A DNA stretch of 64,000 nucleotides from Candidatus Peribacteria bacterium RIFCSPHIGHO2_02_FULL_49_16 (GCA_001788955.1 MFXT01000023.1:1-64000); one strand, 5' to 3'; shown: positions 16,178-25,772, numbered from the stretch's first letter. Notes: generated from the letters alone by a model not told the origin. Translations and numbers: made by a program.

Positions 16178-16206
16178 AGTGTATAGAAACGGCTTTCTCT
16201 TGCCAA
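16178..16206 (-). promoter_or_regulatory. Promoter of the zinc-ribbon/sigma-factor unit
   Basis: On the minus strand: TTGGCA (16201-16206), a 17-bp spacer, TACACT (16178-16183). Transcription would start near 16171 and leave a 95-nt leader before the ATG at 16075, unusually long for this window. Confidence 0.55.
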
Positions 16207-16251
16207 GACTATTTATCCCCCTCTAAAAGGGTCTTTAGGTACTCTCCCGCC

Positions 16252-16878
16252 TTATTCTGAAATTGATATGGGAGATCTTCTTTCCGCATATACTCGAATG
16301 AGAACTGCGGCGATGACACAACCGAGAAAGTTGAAGACGAGATCCCATCCCGTATTGATGTATCCGCCGACATTGGTTTCCGGAAGCAGCAATACGGCAA
16401 AGAATTCAATCATTTCGTTGAATGCCCCCAGCCCCATTCCCGCAAGTACGCAAAAGAGAAGTACACCACCGGATGTCACGCTCCTGCGAAGGAGTAGTTT
16501 AAGAGCCCACCAGCAGATGAGCGTCGCCACGCCGAATCCGTATGCATGAACCAATTGATCATATTTTAAAAGATCCGTGAATACCCACAAGCTATAAAGC
16601 ACCTGTTTCCCGCCATCGGTCGCCCACCCTGCCGGTACAGGAAAAAGTCCTCCCGCCATATGAAGAAGGCCCCACACACTCAACGCCCAGAGCATCGAGA
16701 TGGGCAGATGAATCTTGATCCGCAATGCCACTGCCACAAAAGCAAATGCGAAAACAACGAAAATATACAAGACAAATTCCCAGTTCTGGAGCCGTAAAGC
16801 GGCAAGGATCGCGATGACAAGATACATTCCGGTAAAGCATCCGACGGCGCCGAGTGTCTGTACGTGTGTTCTTTGCAT
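16252..16878 (-). CDS. DUF2238/YjdF-like membrane protein
   Basis: A 208-aa protein with about six transmembrane helices. Family marks are YDQLVHAYGFG near residue 100, GLGAFNEMIEFF near 150 and GYINTGWDLVFNFLGCVIA near 170, which place conserved Asp, His, Glu and Asn within helices as in DUF2238 (YjdF) proteins. Their activity is not established. ATG 16878 is preferred over a GTG two codons upstream. CATACT lies 6 bp before it as a likely -10 box for a leaderless transcript. It is divergent from the FmdB-type gene at 16925. Confidence 0.8.
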   Translation of the reverse strand: MQRTHVQTLGAVGCFTGMYLVIAILAALRLQNWEFVLYIFVVFAFAFVAVALRIKIHLPISMLWALSVWGLLHMAGGLFPVPAGWATDGGKQVLYSLWVFTDLLKYDQLVHAYGFGVATLICWWALKLLLRRSVTSGGVLLFCVLAGMGLGAFNEMIEFFAVLLLPETNVGGYINTGWDLVFNFLGCVIAAVLIRVYAERRSPISISE

Positions 16879-16924
16879 AGGCACAGTATGCCATACTACA
16901 TACGATGCGTTTTTATTCTCTATT

Positions 16925-17206
16925 ATGCCTCGCTTCGATTTTCACTGTACGGCTTGTAACAAAACATTTGAAGAAACGCTTCCCTTTGGATCAAAGGATA
17001 TTCCTCCCTGTCCGATCTGTCACAAAAAAACATTTGTCGAGAAGCAGATGACGCCGCCATTGGGCATTCACTTCAAAGGGGGCGGGTTTTATAAGACGGA
17101 AGAAAAGCGGGAACCAGAAAAAGGAAGACGGGAATCAGAAAAAAAAGAGGAGAAAATTGTCAAAAATGAAGAAAAGAAGCCGGAAAAGAAGGGTACTGAT
17201 AAGTAG
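16925..17206 (+). CDS. FmdB-type zinc-ribbon protein
   Basis: A 93-aa protein. Residues 1-42 form a zinc ribbon typical of the FmdB putative regulatory family: MPRFDFHCTACNKTFE with CTAC, then CPIC near 34-37. The region after residue 45 ends in a very charged Lys/Glu tail of about 35 residues that is probably disordered. FmdB-like proteins have been proposed as regulators but their target is unknown. A longer upstream frame exists but lacks the family start, so ATG 16925 is used. It is followed 36 bp later by a potassium channel gene on the same strand, which has its own -10 box. Confidence 0.8.
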   Translation: MPRFDFHCTACNKTFEETLPFGSKDIPPCPICHKKTFVEKQMTPPLGIHFKGGGFYKTEEKREPEKGRRESEKKEEKIVKNEEKKPEKKGTDK

Positions 17207-17226
17207 CTTATTTATAAATAGTATGG

Positions 17227-17232
17227 TAAAAT
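17227..17232 (+). promoter_or_regulatory. -10 box of the ion-channel gene
   Basis: TAAAAT ends 10 bp before the ATG at 17243, consistent with a near-leaderless transcript. Confidence 0.35.
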
Positions 17233-17242
17233 ACTGTTAGAG

Positions 17243-18094
17243 ATGGTTATAAACAAAAATACAACAATGAAGAAGACATTTCGACACTTCATGGAGATCC
17301 TCATCAATCTCTCCAATGGTGCGCTCTTGTCAATATGGATGGGGGCAACATTCGGTTTTGCTATCTTCTATTGGCTAATGGCTCATTATATGCCCGAGCA
17401 CGGCCCCACCATCATCGCCCATTCAACCTCGTCATGGGAAGCGTTCGGCAACAGTCTGTATTTCAGTATCATCACCGCAACCTCCACGGGCTATGGCGAC
17501 ATAGTTCCCATAGGATTCTCCAAATTCCTCGCAAGCATCCAGTCAATCATTTCACTCTCAACATTCGCCATTCTCATCACCAAGCTCGTCTCACGAAATC
17601 AGGACGTCGCCCTGCAACAGGTTCAGCGCTTGACATCGGAAGAGAGTCTACACAATCTCTTCGAGGAATTCTTCCTCATTCGCAAAGACTGTGACAGGTT
17701 CATGCAGGAAATCGACGAACATAACATCATGTCTGCACAACACTGGAACGATCTTCTTATGGCCTACGAGCGATTTCAGGCATTCTTCAGTGAAGTCCCG
17801 AGTTTCTATACAGAAGCCGTTCACTTCTACTCCATTGACTCCCGAAGAGAAAAAGTACTCATCGAAGCAGTGCGTCGGACCCTGCATCGTATGACTCTCC
17901 TTCTTCAAACCATGGATCGCCGAACAGTCGATTGGAAAACACATGAAGATCACATGAAAAAATTCCTGGAACTTCTGGAGACGACAAAGCGCACATTCGT
18001 ACACTGGCAGGAAAACATTCCCGAAGAACGAAGCGGTTCTCTTAAAGAGATTGAAGAATCTATCCAAAAACTCCAATCTTTTACAAGCAATTAA
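17243..18094 (+). CDS. Two-TM potassium channel with long cytoplasmic helical domain
   Basis: A 283-aa ion channel of the Ion_trans_2 type. Helix 1 spans about residues 23-46, the pore helix and selectivity filter lie near 65-85 with TSTGYGDIVP (the TxGYGD potassium filter), and helix 2 spans about 90-112. The remaining 170 residues are charged and helical with no RCK/TrkA-N Rossmann motif, so ligand gating by a standard RCK domain is not evident. The channel would conduct K+ across the cytoplasmic membrane as a tetramer. Its stop TAA shares bases with the pnp stop on the other strand (TTAA at 18091-18094). A Met at codon 9 is an alternative start. Confidence 0.88.
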   Translation: MVINKNTTMKKTFRHFMEILINLSNGALLSIWMGATFGFAIFYWLMAHYMPEHGPTIIAHSTSSWEAFGNSLYFSIITATSTGYGDIVPIGFSKFLASIQSIISLSTFAILITKLVSRNQDVALQQVQRLTSEESLHNLFEEFFLIRKDCDRFMQEIDEHNIMSAQHWNDLLMAYERFQAFFSEVPSFYTEAVHFYSIDSRREKVLIEAVRRTLHRMTLLLQTMDRRTVDWKTHEDHMKKFLELLETTKRTFVHWQENIPEERSGSLKEIEESIQKLQSFTSN

Positions 18095-20301
18095 CGACGC
18101 GGTGAAAATCTCCCGCCGCCCTGTCCGCCACCGCCATGCCTCGGCGGTTCATATCCTTCCGGAGCTTCTTGCATTTTTTTGAGTGACATGCGGGTTTTTC
18201 CATCAACGGCATCGTATTCAACGCATTTCGCCTGTATCTCGTTACCGATCTTGAGAACATCCTCGACATTCTCCGTCCGTTTCCACTGAAGTTCGGAAAT
18301 ATGGATCATCGCGTCTTTCCCGCGAAGAAATTCCACAATGGCCCCGACACCGGGAATAATGCGCACGACTGTACAGTCATATACTTTTCCGATTTCCGGC
18401 TTCTCCGTAATTCCTTGGATCCATTCCTTTGCTTTCTGCATCGACTCACCGTCTGTCGATGTTATGAAAATCACTCCACTGTCTTCGATATCGATCTCCA
18501 CGCCCAATTCCCCGGTAATTTTCTGAATAGTTTCGCCGCCCTTGCCGATCACGAGACGAATGTCATCCGGATTGATCTGCACGGTTTCGATTCGCGGAGC
18601 ATAGGGACTCATTTCGACGCGCGGTTCTGCAATGGCTGTGAGCATTGACTGTAAAATCTGCATCCGACCTTTTTGCGCGCGCTCAAGAGCTTCCTCGAAT
18701 ACTTCATCCGGCAATCCTTTGATCTTGATATCCATCTGGATCGCCGTAATCCCTTTTTCGGTTCCCGTTAATTTAAAGTCCATATCTCCACCAAAATCTT
18801 CTTCATCCTGCAAATCGGAAAGCACGATATATTTTCCGCTCTCTTCATCGGACATTAATCCCAATGCAATACCGGAAACCGGTGCGGCAATAGGCACGCC
18901 GGCTGCCATAAGCGCGAGCGTACTTCCGCAGGTCGCCGCCATAGAAGACGAGCCGTTACTTTCCAAAATCTCTGTCACGGTGCGAATGGTGTAGGGGAAA
19001 TCCTCGATCTTTGGAAGAACCGGTTCCAGTCCGCGCTGGGCGAGATTTCCGTGACCGATTTCGCGATTACCCACAAACAAGCGATTACTTGTTTCGCCAA
19101 CGGAAAACGGAGGGAAGTTATAGTGATGCATGTAGCGAAGCTCCTGTTCCCCCTCCATTCCTTCAACAAGTTGTTTGTCTCCCGGAGCACCCAATGTGCA
19201 GGTAGTGAGACCTTGTGTTTCTCCACGCTGGAAGAGTGCAGACCCATGTACACGCTTGGGAAGAATATCCACCATCACAGAAATCGGACGAATCTCATCC
19301 ACTGTGCGACCACTCATACGTATGCCTTCTTCAAGAACGAGCCTGCGGACTTCTCCTTTGATAATTTTGTCGACAAAAGCAAAAGCATTATTCAAAAGTT
19401 CCTCTTTTTCTTCATCGCTCGCCGCTATCTGATTACCATTCAATGCCTCTTCCAATTTTGCTTTCGCTCCATAGAGAAATTCATTGAAAATACGTCTGCG
19501 CTCCAATTTAGGCAACGGATCTGTAATCGACTTGGTAATCGTTGGCACTGTCCACTCTTTCAAAAGTACATATGCTGCATCATGCATGTAGGGTTCCGCT
19601 ACCTCCTGTTTCTTCTTGCCAATTTCTCCTTGGATACCTGCAAAAAATTGTGCGATTTTCTGCGCCCACTTCTTTCCAAATGCAATCGCGCGCAACATCT
19701 CTGCTTCCGAAATCTGATTGGCAGCGGCTTCGACCATGACAACGCGGTCCAGTGATGTTGTCACAAACAAATCAAGATTGCTCTTTTTCCGCGCTTCATG
19801 GGATGGATTGAGCACCAATTCTCCGTCAATAAGCCCCACACGAACGGACCCGAGAGGCCCATCGCACGGACACTGTGAAAGCGCCGCAGAAAGATTTGCA
19901 CCATTTGCCGCAGCAATATCGTGCTCATGTTCGAAATCGTAACTTAAAACCGTACAAAATATCTGAATGTCATTGTGTAAATTTTTTGGAAACATTGGAC
20001 GGAGCCCTCGGTCAATCATGCGCGCAAGAAGAACATATGAATCCGCAGGCCGCCCCTCGCGCTTACGAAAACGACTGCCGGCAATCCTGCCGCCGGCATA
20101 ATATTTTTCCTGATAGACCACTTGAAGCGGAAGGAAATCGACGCCACTGCGCGCTTCTGCACTCATGGTGCAATTACTTAAAACAACTGTATCACCTATT
20201 TGACAAATAACGGATGCATTCGCCTGATTTGCAAGCAAACCCGTACGAACAGTAAGCAATTCATCTCCCAATGTCAGAGAGTATACTTTTTCTGTAGACA
20301 T
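18091..20301 (-). CDS. pnp: Polyribonucleotide nucleotidyltransferase
   Basis: A 736-aa PNPase that degrades RNA 3' to 5' with phosphate. It has two RNase PH-like halves joined by an all-alpha linker, a KH domain (IRLVIGKGGETIQKITGELG, about residues 550-610) and an S1 domain (GKVYDCTVVRIIPGVGAIVEF... MIHISEL, about 620-690), ending in a Gly/Arg-rich tail (GGGGQGGGRFSPRR). Length is standard. ATG 20301 is used rather than a TTG three codons upstream. It follows rpsO by 23 bp, the widespread rpsO-pnp arrangement, so both probably share the promoter upstream of rpsO. Confidence 0.97.
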   Translation of the reverse strand: MSTEKVYSLTLGDELLTVRTGLLANQANASVICQIGDTVVLSNCTMSAEARSGVDFLPLQVVYQEKYYAGGRIAGSRFRKREGRPADSYVLLARMIDRGLRPMFPKNLHNDIQIFCTVLSYDFEHEHDIAAANGANLSAALSQCPCDGPLGSVRVGLIDGELVLNPSHEARKKSNLDLFVTTSLDRVVMVEAAANQISEAEMLRAIAFGKKWAQKIAQFFAGIQGEIGKKKQEVAEPYMHDAAYVLLKEWTVPTITKSITDPLPKLERRRIFNEFLYGAKAKLEEALNGNQIAASDEEKEELLNNAFAFVDKIIKGEVRRLVLEEGIRMSGRTVDEIRPISVMVDILPKRVHGSALFQRGETQGLTTCTLGAPGDKQLVEGMEGEQELRYMHHYNFPPFSVGETSNRLFVGNREIGHGNLAQRGLEPVLPKIEDFPYTIRTVTEILESNGSSSMAATCGSTLALMAAGVPIAAPVSGIALGLMSDEESGKYIVLSDLQDEEDFGGDMDFKLTGTEKGITAIQMDIKIKGLPDEVFEEALERAQKGRMQILQSMLTAIAEPRVEMSPYAPRIETVQINPDDIRLVIGKGGETIQKITGELGVEIDIEDSGVIFITSTDGESMQKAKEWIQGITEKPEIGKVYDCTVVRIIPGVGAIVEFLRGKDAMIHISELQWKRTENVEDVLKIGNEIQAKCVEYDAVDGKTRMSLKKMQEAPEGYEPPRHGGGGQGGGRFSPRR

Positions 20302-20324
20302 AAAATTCAAGAGAAGAAATAGTC

Positions 20325-20594
20325 TTATCTTTTCAACTTATTCGCATCCAGCACCTTCTGGTACTCCTCCGGCTTATTCATACGCATGTAATTGAGCAAA
20401 CGACGGCGTTGAGCCACTTTTGCAAGAAGACCGCGTCGCGCAGAATGGTCTTTTTTATGTTCTTGGAGATGCTTTGTCAGAAGCGCAATTTCTTTCGTCA
20501 GAATCGCGATCTGCACGTGCGGAGAACCGGTATCCTTCTTATGCGTACGGTGTTTAGAGATAAGAGAACGCTTCTGGGTACGTCGGAGAGCCAT
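20325..20594 (-). CDS. rpsO: 30S ribosomal protein S15
   Basis: An 89-aa protein of standard length. HKKDTGSPHVQIAILTKEI and the following HLQEHKKDHSARRGLLAKVA... RRRLLNYM are the conserved S15 core that binds the central domain of 16S rRNA. It leads the rpsO-pnp pair. About 210 bp separate it from the divergent rmuC and must contain its promoter; no strong -35/-10 pair was picked out there. Confidence 0.98.
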   Translation of the reverse strand: MALRRTQKRSLISKHRTHKKDTGSPHVQIAILTKEIALLTKHLQEHKKDHSARRGLLAKVAQRRRLLNYMRMNKPEEYQKVLDANKLKR

Positions 20595-20791
20595 AAAATC
20601 TTAAGAAAAATACGCAAAACTCATTCCTTGGATGCCTTCAAGACCTTCCAAACGCTTCTTTAGCAGAGGAAGGTGCTCAAAAGCACGGACAGAACATTTT
20701 TCCATAGAACTTTGAGAAAATCAAGAGAAAATACGAAAATACGGAACTTCAACCGGTTTTTTCCGTCTTAGCACTGTCCTCCTTTCTCACC

Positions 20792-20797
20792 TATACT
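20792..20797 (+). promoter_or_regulatory. -10 box of rmuC
   Basis: TATACT ends 6 bp before the rmuC ATG at 20804, so the transcript would start at the initiation codon. Confidence 0.5.
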
Positions 20798-20803
20798 CTC
20801 TCC

Positions 20804-21892
20804 ATGAATAGAGAAACACTCATGATCATCAGCGTCGTCATCGTCTGCACGATCTTTATGTGGATAAAGTTCCGAAAGACCGACGAAGGCAATTCACTCA
20901 CCGAAGAACTTCTGAAGCTGCGCGAAGAACTCCAAAATGCGCGGCTCAAGGATCGCGAACATCTGCAGAACCGTATTGATCATGTGTCAAAAATTCTGCA
21001 GGAGCACACGCAACAATCGACCAAAACATTACAGGGGCAATTTCGCCAGAGCACAGATATTATTAAGCAAGTAACGGAAAAACTTACCAAACTCGATGAA
21101 ACCAATACACAGGTGATGAATTTTTCCGAGCAACTTCATGATCTTCAGGCAATTCTCAAAAATCCGAAAGGACGCGGCGTATTGAGCGAGTATTGGCTCG
21201 AAACGATGCTCGGTCATGTTCTACAACCGGAGCAGTACAAAATGCAATACACATTCTCCGATGGGGAAATCGTAGATGCGGTCGTGTTCTTTCAGAAAAA
21301 CATCATTCCGATTGACGCAAAGTTTTCTGCCGATCGTTTCAATCAGATTGCCAGCGAAAAGAATGCCAAGATACGGGAAACACTGGAGAAAGAATTTAAG
21401 CAGGATTTGAAATTGCGCATCGATGAAACTGCCAAATATATTCGCCCCTCCGAAAATACAACAGAGTTTGCCTTCATGTTTATTCCGGCAGACGGCATTT
21501 ATCACGACCTCCTTGTAAACAGAGTCGGTACTGTAGAAGTCAACAAACTTTCTCTTATGGAGTACGCCTTCGGCAAACGCGTGATCATTGTCTCTCCTTC
21601 CACCTTCTTCGCCTATCTCCAAACTGTGTTGCAGGGACTCAAAGCATTTAAGATGGAAGAATCCGTACGCGATGTCCTAAAGAAAGTGGAACAACTCGGC
21701 AAACACCTCGGCAGCTTCGAGACCTACATAACCAAACTCGGCAATAATCTGGGGACCTCCGTCAGCATGTACAATCAGGCCTATAAGGAATTTCAGAAAG
21801 TCGACAAAGATGTTCTTAAACTCACCGAAGGGAAAGTTGGAGGAAGTGTCGAGGTGATGGAACTGGAAAAGCCGGCTATGGCGAATGTCTAA
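20804..21892 (+). CDS. rmuC: DNA recombination protein RmuC
   Basis: A 362-aa RmuC-family protein. An N-terminal membrane helix (residues about 5-22) is followed by a coiled coil (about 28-110) and the RmuC nuclease-like domain: GRGVLSEYWLETMLGHVL near 125, IIPIDAKFSADRF near 168 (Asp-Ala-Lys core) and VIIVSPSTFFAYLQTV near 262. RmuC limits inversions at short inverted repeats and is thought to be a PD-(D/E)xK-type nuclease. It is shorter than the E. coli protein but keeps the core. It lies 12 bp before the UvrD/PcrA helicase gene, forming a DNA-repair pair. Confidence 0.92.
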   Translation: MNRETLMIISVVIVCTIFMWIKFRKTDEGNSLTEELLKLREELQNARLKDREHLQNRIDHVSKILQEHTQQSTKTLQGQFRQSTDIIKQVTEKLTKLDETNTQVMNFSEQLHDLQAILKNPKGRGVLSEYWLETMLGHVLQPEQYKMQYTFSDGEIVDAVVFFQKNIIPIDAKFSADRFNQIASEKNAKIRETLEKEFKQDLKLRIDETAKYIRPSENTTEFAFMFIPADGIYHDLLVNRVGTVEVNKLSLMEYAFGKRVIIVSPSTFFAYLQTVLQGLKAFKMEESVRDVLKKVEQLGKHLGSFETYITKLGNNLGTSVSMYNQAYKEFQKVDKDVLKLTEGKVGGSVEVMELEKPAMANV

Positions 21893-21904
21893 ACTTGCAT
21901 TTCA

Positions 21905-24181
21905 ATGCCACAATCCCTCGCTATCGATGGCATTCTTCAGTCCCTCAATGAGGAGCAAAGGAAGGCCGTAGAACATACCGACGGACCCACATTTATCCTT
22001 GCCGGAGCAGGAAGCGGCAAGACGCGCGCGCTCACGCATCGCATCGCCCACCTTATGCATCAGGGCGTTCCCCCTTGGCAGATCCTTGCTGTGACATTTA
22101 CCAACAAAGCAGCCAATGAGATGAAAGAAAGGATACGAAACTTACTGAAAATTACCAGCTTAGACCCACTCCCCCATCCTTTATCTTCCCTGTCAGTGAC
22201 AGGTACCCTGCCGGTGATGGGAACATTTCATTCTGTCTGTGTTCGCATTTTGCGGCGTGACATTGAGCATATTGGTCGTGATCGCAGTTTCATCATCTAC
22301 GACAGGGACGATCAGCAGAAATTCATGAGAGAAGTACTCAAAGAATTTCACATCGATGAGTCCGAACTCAAACCCCGTGCGGCACTCGGTTATATCGGAC
22401 GCTTTAAAGCAGAAGCCGTGAGACCGAAAGAAGCAGAAAAGGACGCAACGACTGCACGACTGGAACAGATTTGTCGGGTCTATATGCGCTACCAAAAGAA
22501 ATTACAGGAAAATAATGCACTCGACTTTGATGATTTGATTTTGGAAACTGTTCGCCTCTTCCACGAATGCCCCAAGATTCTCGATCGTTATCAGGAGACT
22601 TGGCGATATCTGCACGTCGATGAGTACCAAGACACGAATCATGCACAATATCTCTTTATTACCCTCCTCTCACAGAAATATCGAAATCTCTGCGTGATCG
22701 GCGATCCCGATCAATCCATCTATGCATTTCGCGGAGCAGACATCCGAAACATTCTCGAGTTCAAAAAGGAATATCCCGACGCTATCGAAATCAAGCTCGA
22801 ACGCAACTATCGTTCGACGCAACCAATCCTCACGGCAGCGGACGCGGTTATTGCCGCCAATCCCAATCGACCGAAGAAGGCCATGTGGACGGAACGAAGC
22901 ACAGGTCCACACATCGTACTGCACGAACTCGAGCACGAACGCAACGAAGCGGAGGAAGCGCTGCGGGCAGTGGAAGAACAGAAACAAAACGGTCTTTTGC
23001 TTAATGACCAAGTCATTTTGTATCGCACGAATGCGCAATCGCGTCTTTTTGAAGAAGCCTGCATGCGATTCGGCATTCCCTATCGCATCGTCGGCGGAGT
23101 CAAGTTCTACGCGCGCAAAGAAGTGAAAGATATTCTCGCATATCTCCATCTTCTCTTAAACACCAAAGATACCATTTCGCTTTTACGCATCATCAATGTT
23201 CCCGCACGAAAGCTTGGTCAGACAACACTGGAAAAAGTTCAAGCTCACGCAAGCGCACACGAACTGACACTATGGGATGCGCTCAAAGATGCGCGCACGA
23301 TCGACACTCTTGAGCCTTCCAAAAAGGAATGTATTGAACGATTTGTGCTTCTCATCGAGAGTTATCGGCAACATGCTCAAAAAGACGTTGTCAGTATACT
23401 CACACAAAAACTTCTCGATGATCTCGGTATGGAACGCTGGATACGCGATGAAACTGATGAAGGAGAAGAGCGCTGGCAAAATATTCAGGAACTTATCAGT
23501 GTCATGCATAAATACGATACGCTTCCTTCCGAAAGTGCTCTTTTCCATTTCCTCGAAGAAGTCGCACTCGTCTCGGAAGTTGATAAACTGAATGAAATAA
23601 AAAATGATGCTCTTACGCTGATGACACTCCATTTATGCAAGGGCTTGGAATTCGAGCACGTCATTATTGCCGGATGCGAGGAAGGAATTTTCCCACATAG
23701 TTCCAGCATGTTTGATCGCGAGCAATTGGAAGAAGAACGTCGTCTGATGTACGTCGGCATGACACGCGCAAAAACGCATCTCCGTATCCTCTTTACAGAC
23801 CATCGCATGCTCTGGGGTAAAGAGCAATGTAATGCCCCAAGCAGATTTCTCGATGATCTTCCGAATGAAGTTATTGAAAGAAAAAGTTACACGGTTTTGA
23901 GCAATTTTGGATGGAAACCAGAAAATACTCTTCCGAACAAACACAAGAAACTCGAACCTTATCGGCAGCATCACACTATTGATATTGAATTCAATCAGGA
24001 CATCGATTGGGAAAAGATGGAAAATGAACAAAACATCTTCGACGAAGGAGCACGAGTTCATCATCCTTCATTTGGCATGGGAACCATCATCAGCCGCAAT
24101 GGAGACATTGTTGATGTGCACTTCGATGGCGGCGAGCGAAAGAAATTTGCATTGAGCATCGCGCCATTAAAAAGGGCATAA
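21905..24181 (+). CDS. pcrA: UvrD/PcrA-type superfamily 1 DNA helicase
   Basis: A 758-aa SF1A helicase that unwinds DNA 3' to 5' in repair and replication. Visible motifs are Walker A AGAGSGKT near residue 35, TFTNKAANEMKERI (Ia), DEYQDT (II) near 240, GDPDQSIYAFRGA (III) near 262, LERNYRST (IV), LHLCKGLEFEHVI (V) and YVGMTRAK (VI). The C-terminus ends in a Tudor-like domain (FDEGARVHHPSFGMGTI...) typical of PcrA. Between motifs Ia and GTFHSVC there are about 15 extra residues (SLDPLPHPLSSLSVTGTLPV region) encoded by palindromic DNA. Cotranscription with rmuC is likely. Whether to call it uvrD or pcrA is a matter of naming. Confidence 0.95.
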   Translation: MPQSLAIDGILQSLNEEQRKAVEHTDGPTFILAGAGSGKTRALTHRIAHLMHQGVPPWQILAVTFTNKAANEMKERIRNLLKITSLDPLPHPLSSLSVTGTLPVMGTFHSVCVRILRRDIEHIGRDRSFIIYDRDDQQKFMREVLKEFHIDESELKPRAALGYIGRFKAEAVRPKEAEKDATTARLEQICRVYMRYQKKLQENNALDFDDLILETVRLFHECPKILDRYQETWRYLHVDEYQDTNHAQYLFITLLSQKYRNLCVIGDPDQSIYAFRGADIRNILEFKKEYPDAIEIKLERNYRSTQPILTAADAVIAANPNRPKKAMWTERSTGPHIVLHELEHERNEAEEALRAVEEQKQNGLLLNDQVILYRTNAQSRLFEEACMRFGIPYRIVGGVKFYARKEVKDILAYLHLLLNTKDTISLLRIINVPARKLGQTTLEKVQAHASAHELTLWDALKDARTIDTLEPSKKECIERFVLLIESYRQHAQKDVVSILTQKLLDDLGMERWIRDETDEGEERWQNIQELISVMHKYDTLPSESALFHFLEEVALVSEVDKLNEIKNDALTLMTLHLCKGLEFEHVIIAGCEEGIFPHSSSMFDREQLEEERRLMYVGMTRAKTHLRILFTDHRMLWGKEQCNAPSRFLDDLPNEVIERKSYTVLSNFGWKPENTLPNKHKKLEPYRQHHTIDIEFNQDIDWEKMENEQNIFDEGARVHHPSFGMGTIISRNGDIVDVHFDGGERKKFALSIAPLKRA
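22189..22203. repeat. Palindrome inside the helicase gene
   Basis: CCTGTCA-G-TGACAGG lies within an apparent in-frame insertion ahead of the conserved GTFHSVC motif. It is consistent with a protein-coding palindromic repeat. Confidence 0.5.
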
Positions 24182-24191
24182 GACCTCCTTC

Positions 24192-25772
24192 TCACTTCCA
24201 CACCGTTCCTCTTACCACCGGTGCATCCATCTGCACCCACCCGAAATTTGATATGCCATCTGTCCAGGTAATTGACCCAGTGGACGTTATTGTTCCAGGA
24301 GAATTGATGGAAAGCTGCAATGCCGGCGTCGATATGCTTCCATCCGTAGACACATCTCCGTAGATGCGAATACGGCGCTCTCCACCAGAATCAAGTGTGC
24401 CGTGAATGGATGGAATGGAACTGCACAGCAGCGTCGTCAACGATAGCAAACAATCATGCGTATGATTCGTATTTTCTCCCTGCAGGTACACATTCGTAAG
24501 AGTACTATCATTTGTCATGCTCACTGAAAATTCCACATCAGAAATTGCTGCTTCTGCGAGAGTATCACTCTCTTCTCCCTTAAAACGGAACTCTCCAAGC
24601 AATTGTCCGGGGCCCAAGGGAAAGACACTTTCGCTGTCCCCTGCATTTTCAATTGCTGTTATGCGTGCGCGTGCCGTTTGAAATGAGAGGAAGGTTTCTG
24701 AAGACGATTTCGTCACCGTCTCATTCGTCCACATGCCGTCACCTTCGATAATGAATGTATCAATCTGTACGTGCTGTCCGCCCATTCCTCCGTTATCCTT
24801 TGCCTTTATCATCGCCCGAACGTACATGGATTTTTCGATGCGTTTGGGAATATTCAACGTGCCATGAGACATTGGGAGGCTATATCGCCTATTCGTTCCC
24901 GTAGATGTATTAAGATTTGCACGACCGAGATACTGTCGATCTTCGTCGTATAGAAGAAGCGCTTCTATGCTGCCGACCTCCTGCGTAAGATCAACGGAAA
25001 CATTCGTCACGGTGAATGGTTCATCATCATGAAAAATCTTTACGCTTCCGAGAATTGAAGAAGTGCGTCCGAGAAGAAGAAATTGGGAATGAATGTCGGT
25101 ATCGGGCAATTCGTCCATGCGTACAGAAGATGTGGATGAAGAAGTTACGGCCGGTAAGGAAGATGTAAAGGACGATGTGGAGGACGATGTCATTTTATGA
25201 GATGAAGAAGAGAACGCCAAAAATGCTGCGGTGAGTCGTGTCACTTCGCCTCGTGTCAGCGGATGACCTGGAAAAGCGGAGGGCAAATGAATCTCTCGCT
25301 CTTCTGCCACGCGGATATACGGCACATACCATTCTCCTTCCGTATCTTGTAGAGAAATAGCAAATACGTTGGTGAGTATTTTTAATGCCTCTTCGTACTG
25401 CACGGGACGCGCCGGTTGAAATAGCCTATTTCCCTCGACAAAACCAAGCATCTTTGCACGGCAGATGAAAACTTCAAACCACGCACCAAACGGAACATCT
25501 GGAAAACATGAACGAGCATAGTGATCCGTACTTTCCGGCAAGAGTGTCATCGCGATCTTCAAAAATTCCGCGCGATTCACAAGACTTTCCGCACGAAATG
25601 TACCATCGGCATATCCCTGAATGGCCCCTTCCTGCGTAAGAATATTCACGGCGATTGCCGTTTCAAGATCGGGAGCAGCATCGCGGTACGACCATGCATG
25701 TGTGTCTATTGCTCCAAAAGACACAGGAATGTAAACCCAAAAAAGCATCAAATACAAGACAATTCGCTTCAC
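24192..25772 (-). CDS. Exported SLH-domain surface protein
   Basis: A 526-aa secreted protein. The signal peptide ends near VSFGA (residue 21). S-layer homology repeats follow, with the A-x-G-x-x-x-G pattern visible in ILTQEGAIQGYADGTFR, VNRAEFLKIAMTLL, and a second unit around AWFEVFICRAKMLGFVEGNRLFQPARPVQYEEALKIL. A Ser/Thr-rich linker near residues 190-215 leads to a large beta-rich C-terminal half with no recognised family. SLH repeats normally bind the protein to cell-wall polymers, so it is probably an S-layer or surface component. The start is GTG, with TATACT 7 bp upstream on the minus strand. Confidence 0.82.
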   Translation of the reverse strand: MKRIVLYLMLFWVYIPVSFGAIDTHAWSYRDAAPDLETAIAVNILTQEGAIQGYADGTFRAESLVNRAEFLKIAMTLLPESTDHYARSCFPDVPFGAWFEVFICRAKMLGFVEGNRLFQPARPVQYEEALKILTNVFAISLQDTEGEWYVPYIRVAEEREIHLPSAFPGHPLTRGEVTRLTAAFLAFSSSSHKMTSSSTSSFTSSLPAVTSSSTSSVRMDELPDTDIHSQFLLLGRTSSILGSVKIFHDDEPFTVTNVSVDLTQEVGSIEALLLYDEDRQYLGRANLNTSTGTNRRYSLPMSHGTLNIPKRIEKSMYVRAMIKAKDNGGMGGQHVQIDTFIIEGDGMWTNETVTKSSSETFLSFQTARARITAIENAGDSESVFPLGPGQLLGEFRFKGEESDTLAEAAISDVEFSVSMTNDSTLTNVYLQGENTNHTHDCLLSLTTLLCSSIPSIHGTLDSGGERRIRIYGDVSTDGSISTPALQLSINSPGTITSTGSITWTDGISNFGWVQMDAPVVRGTVWK

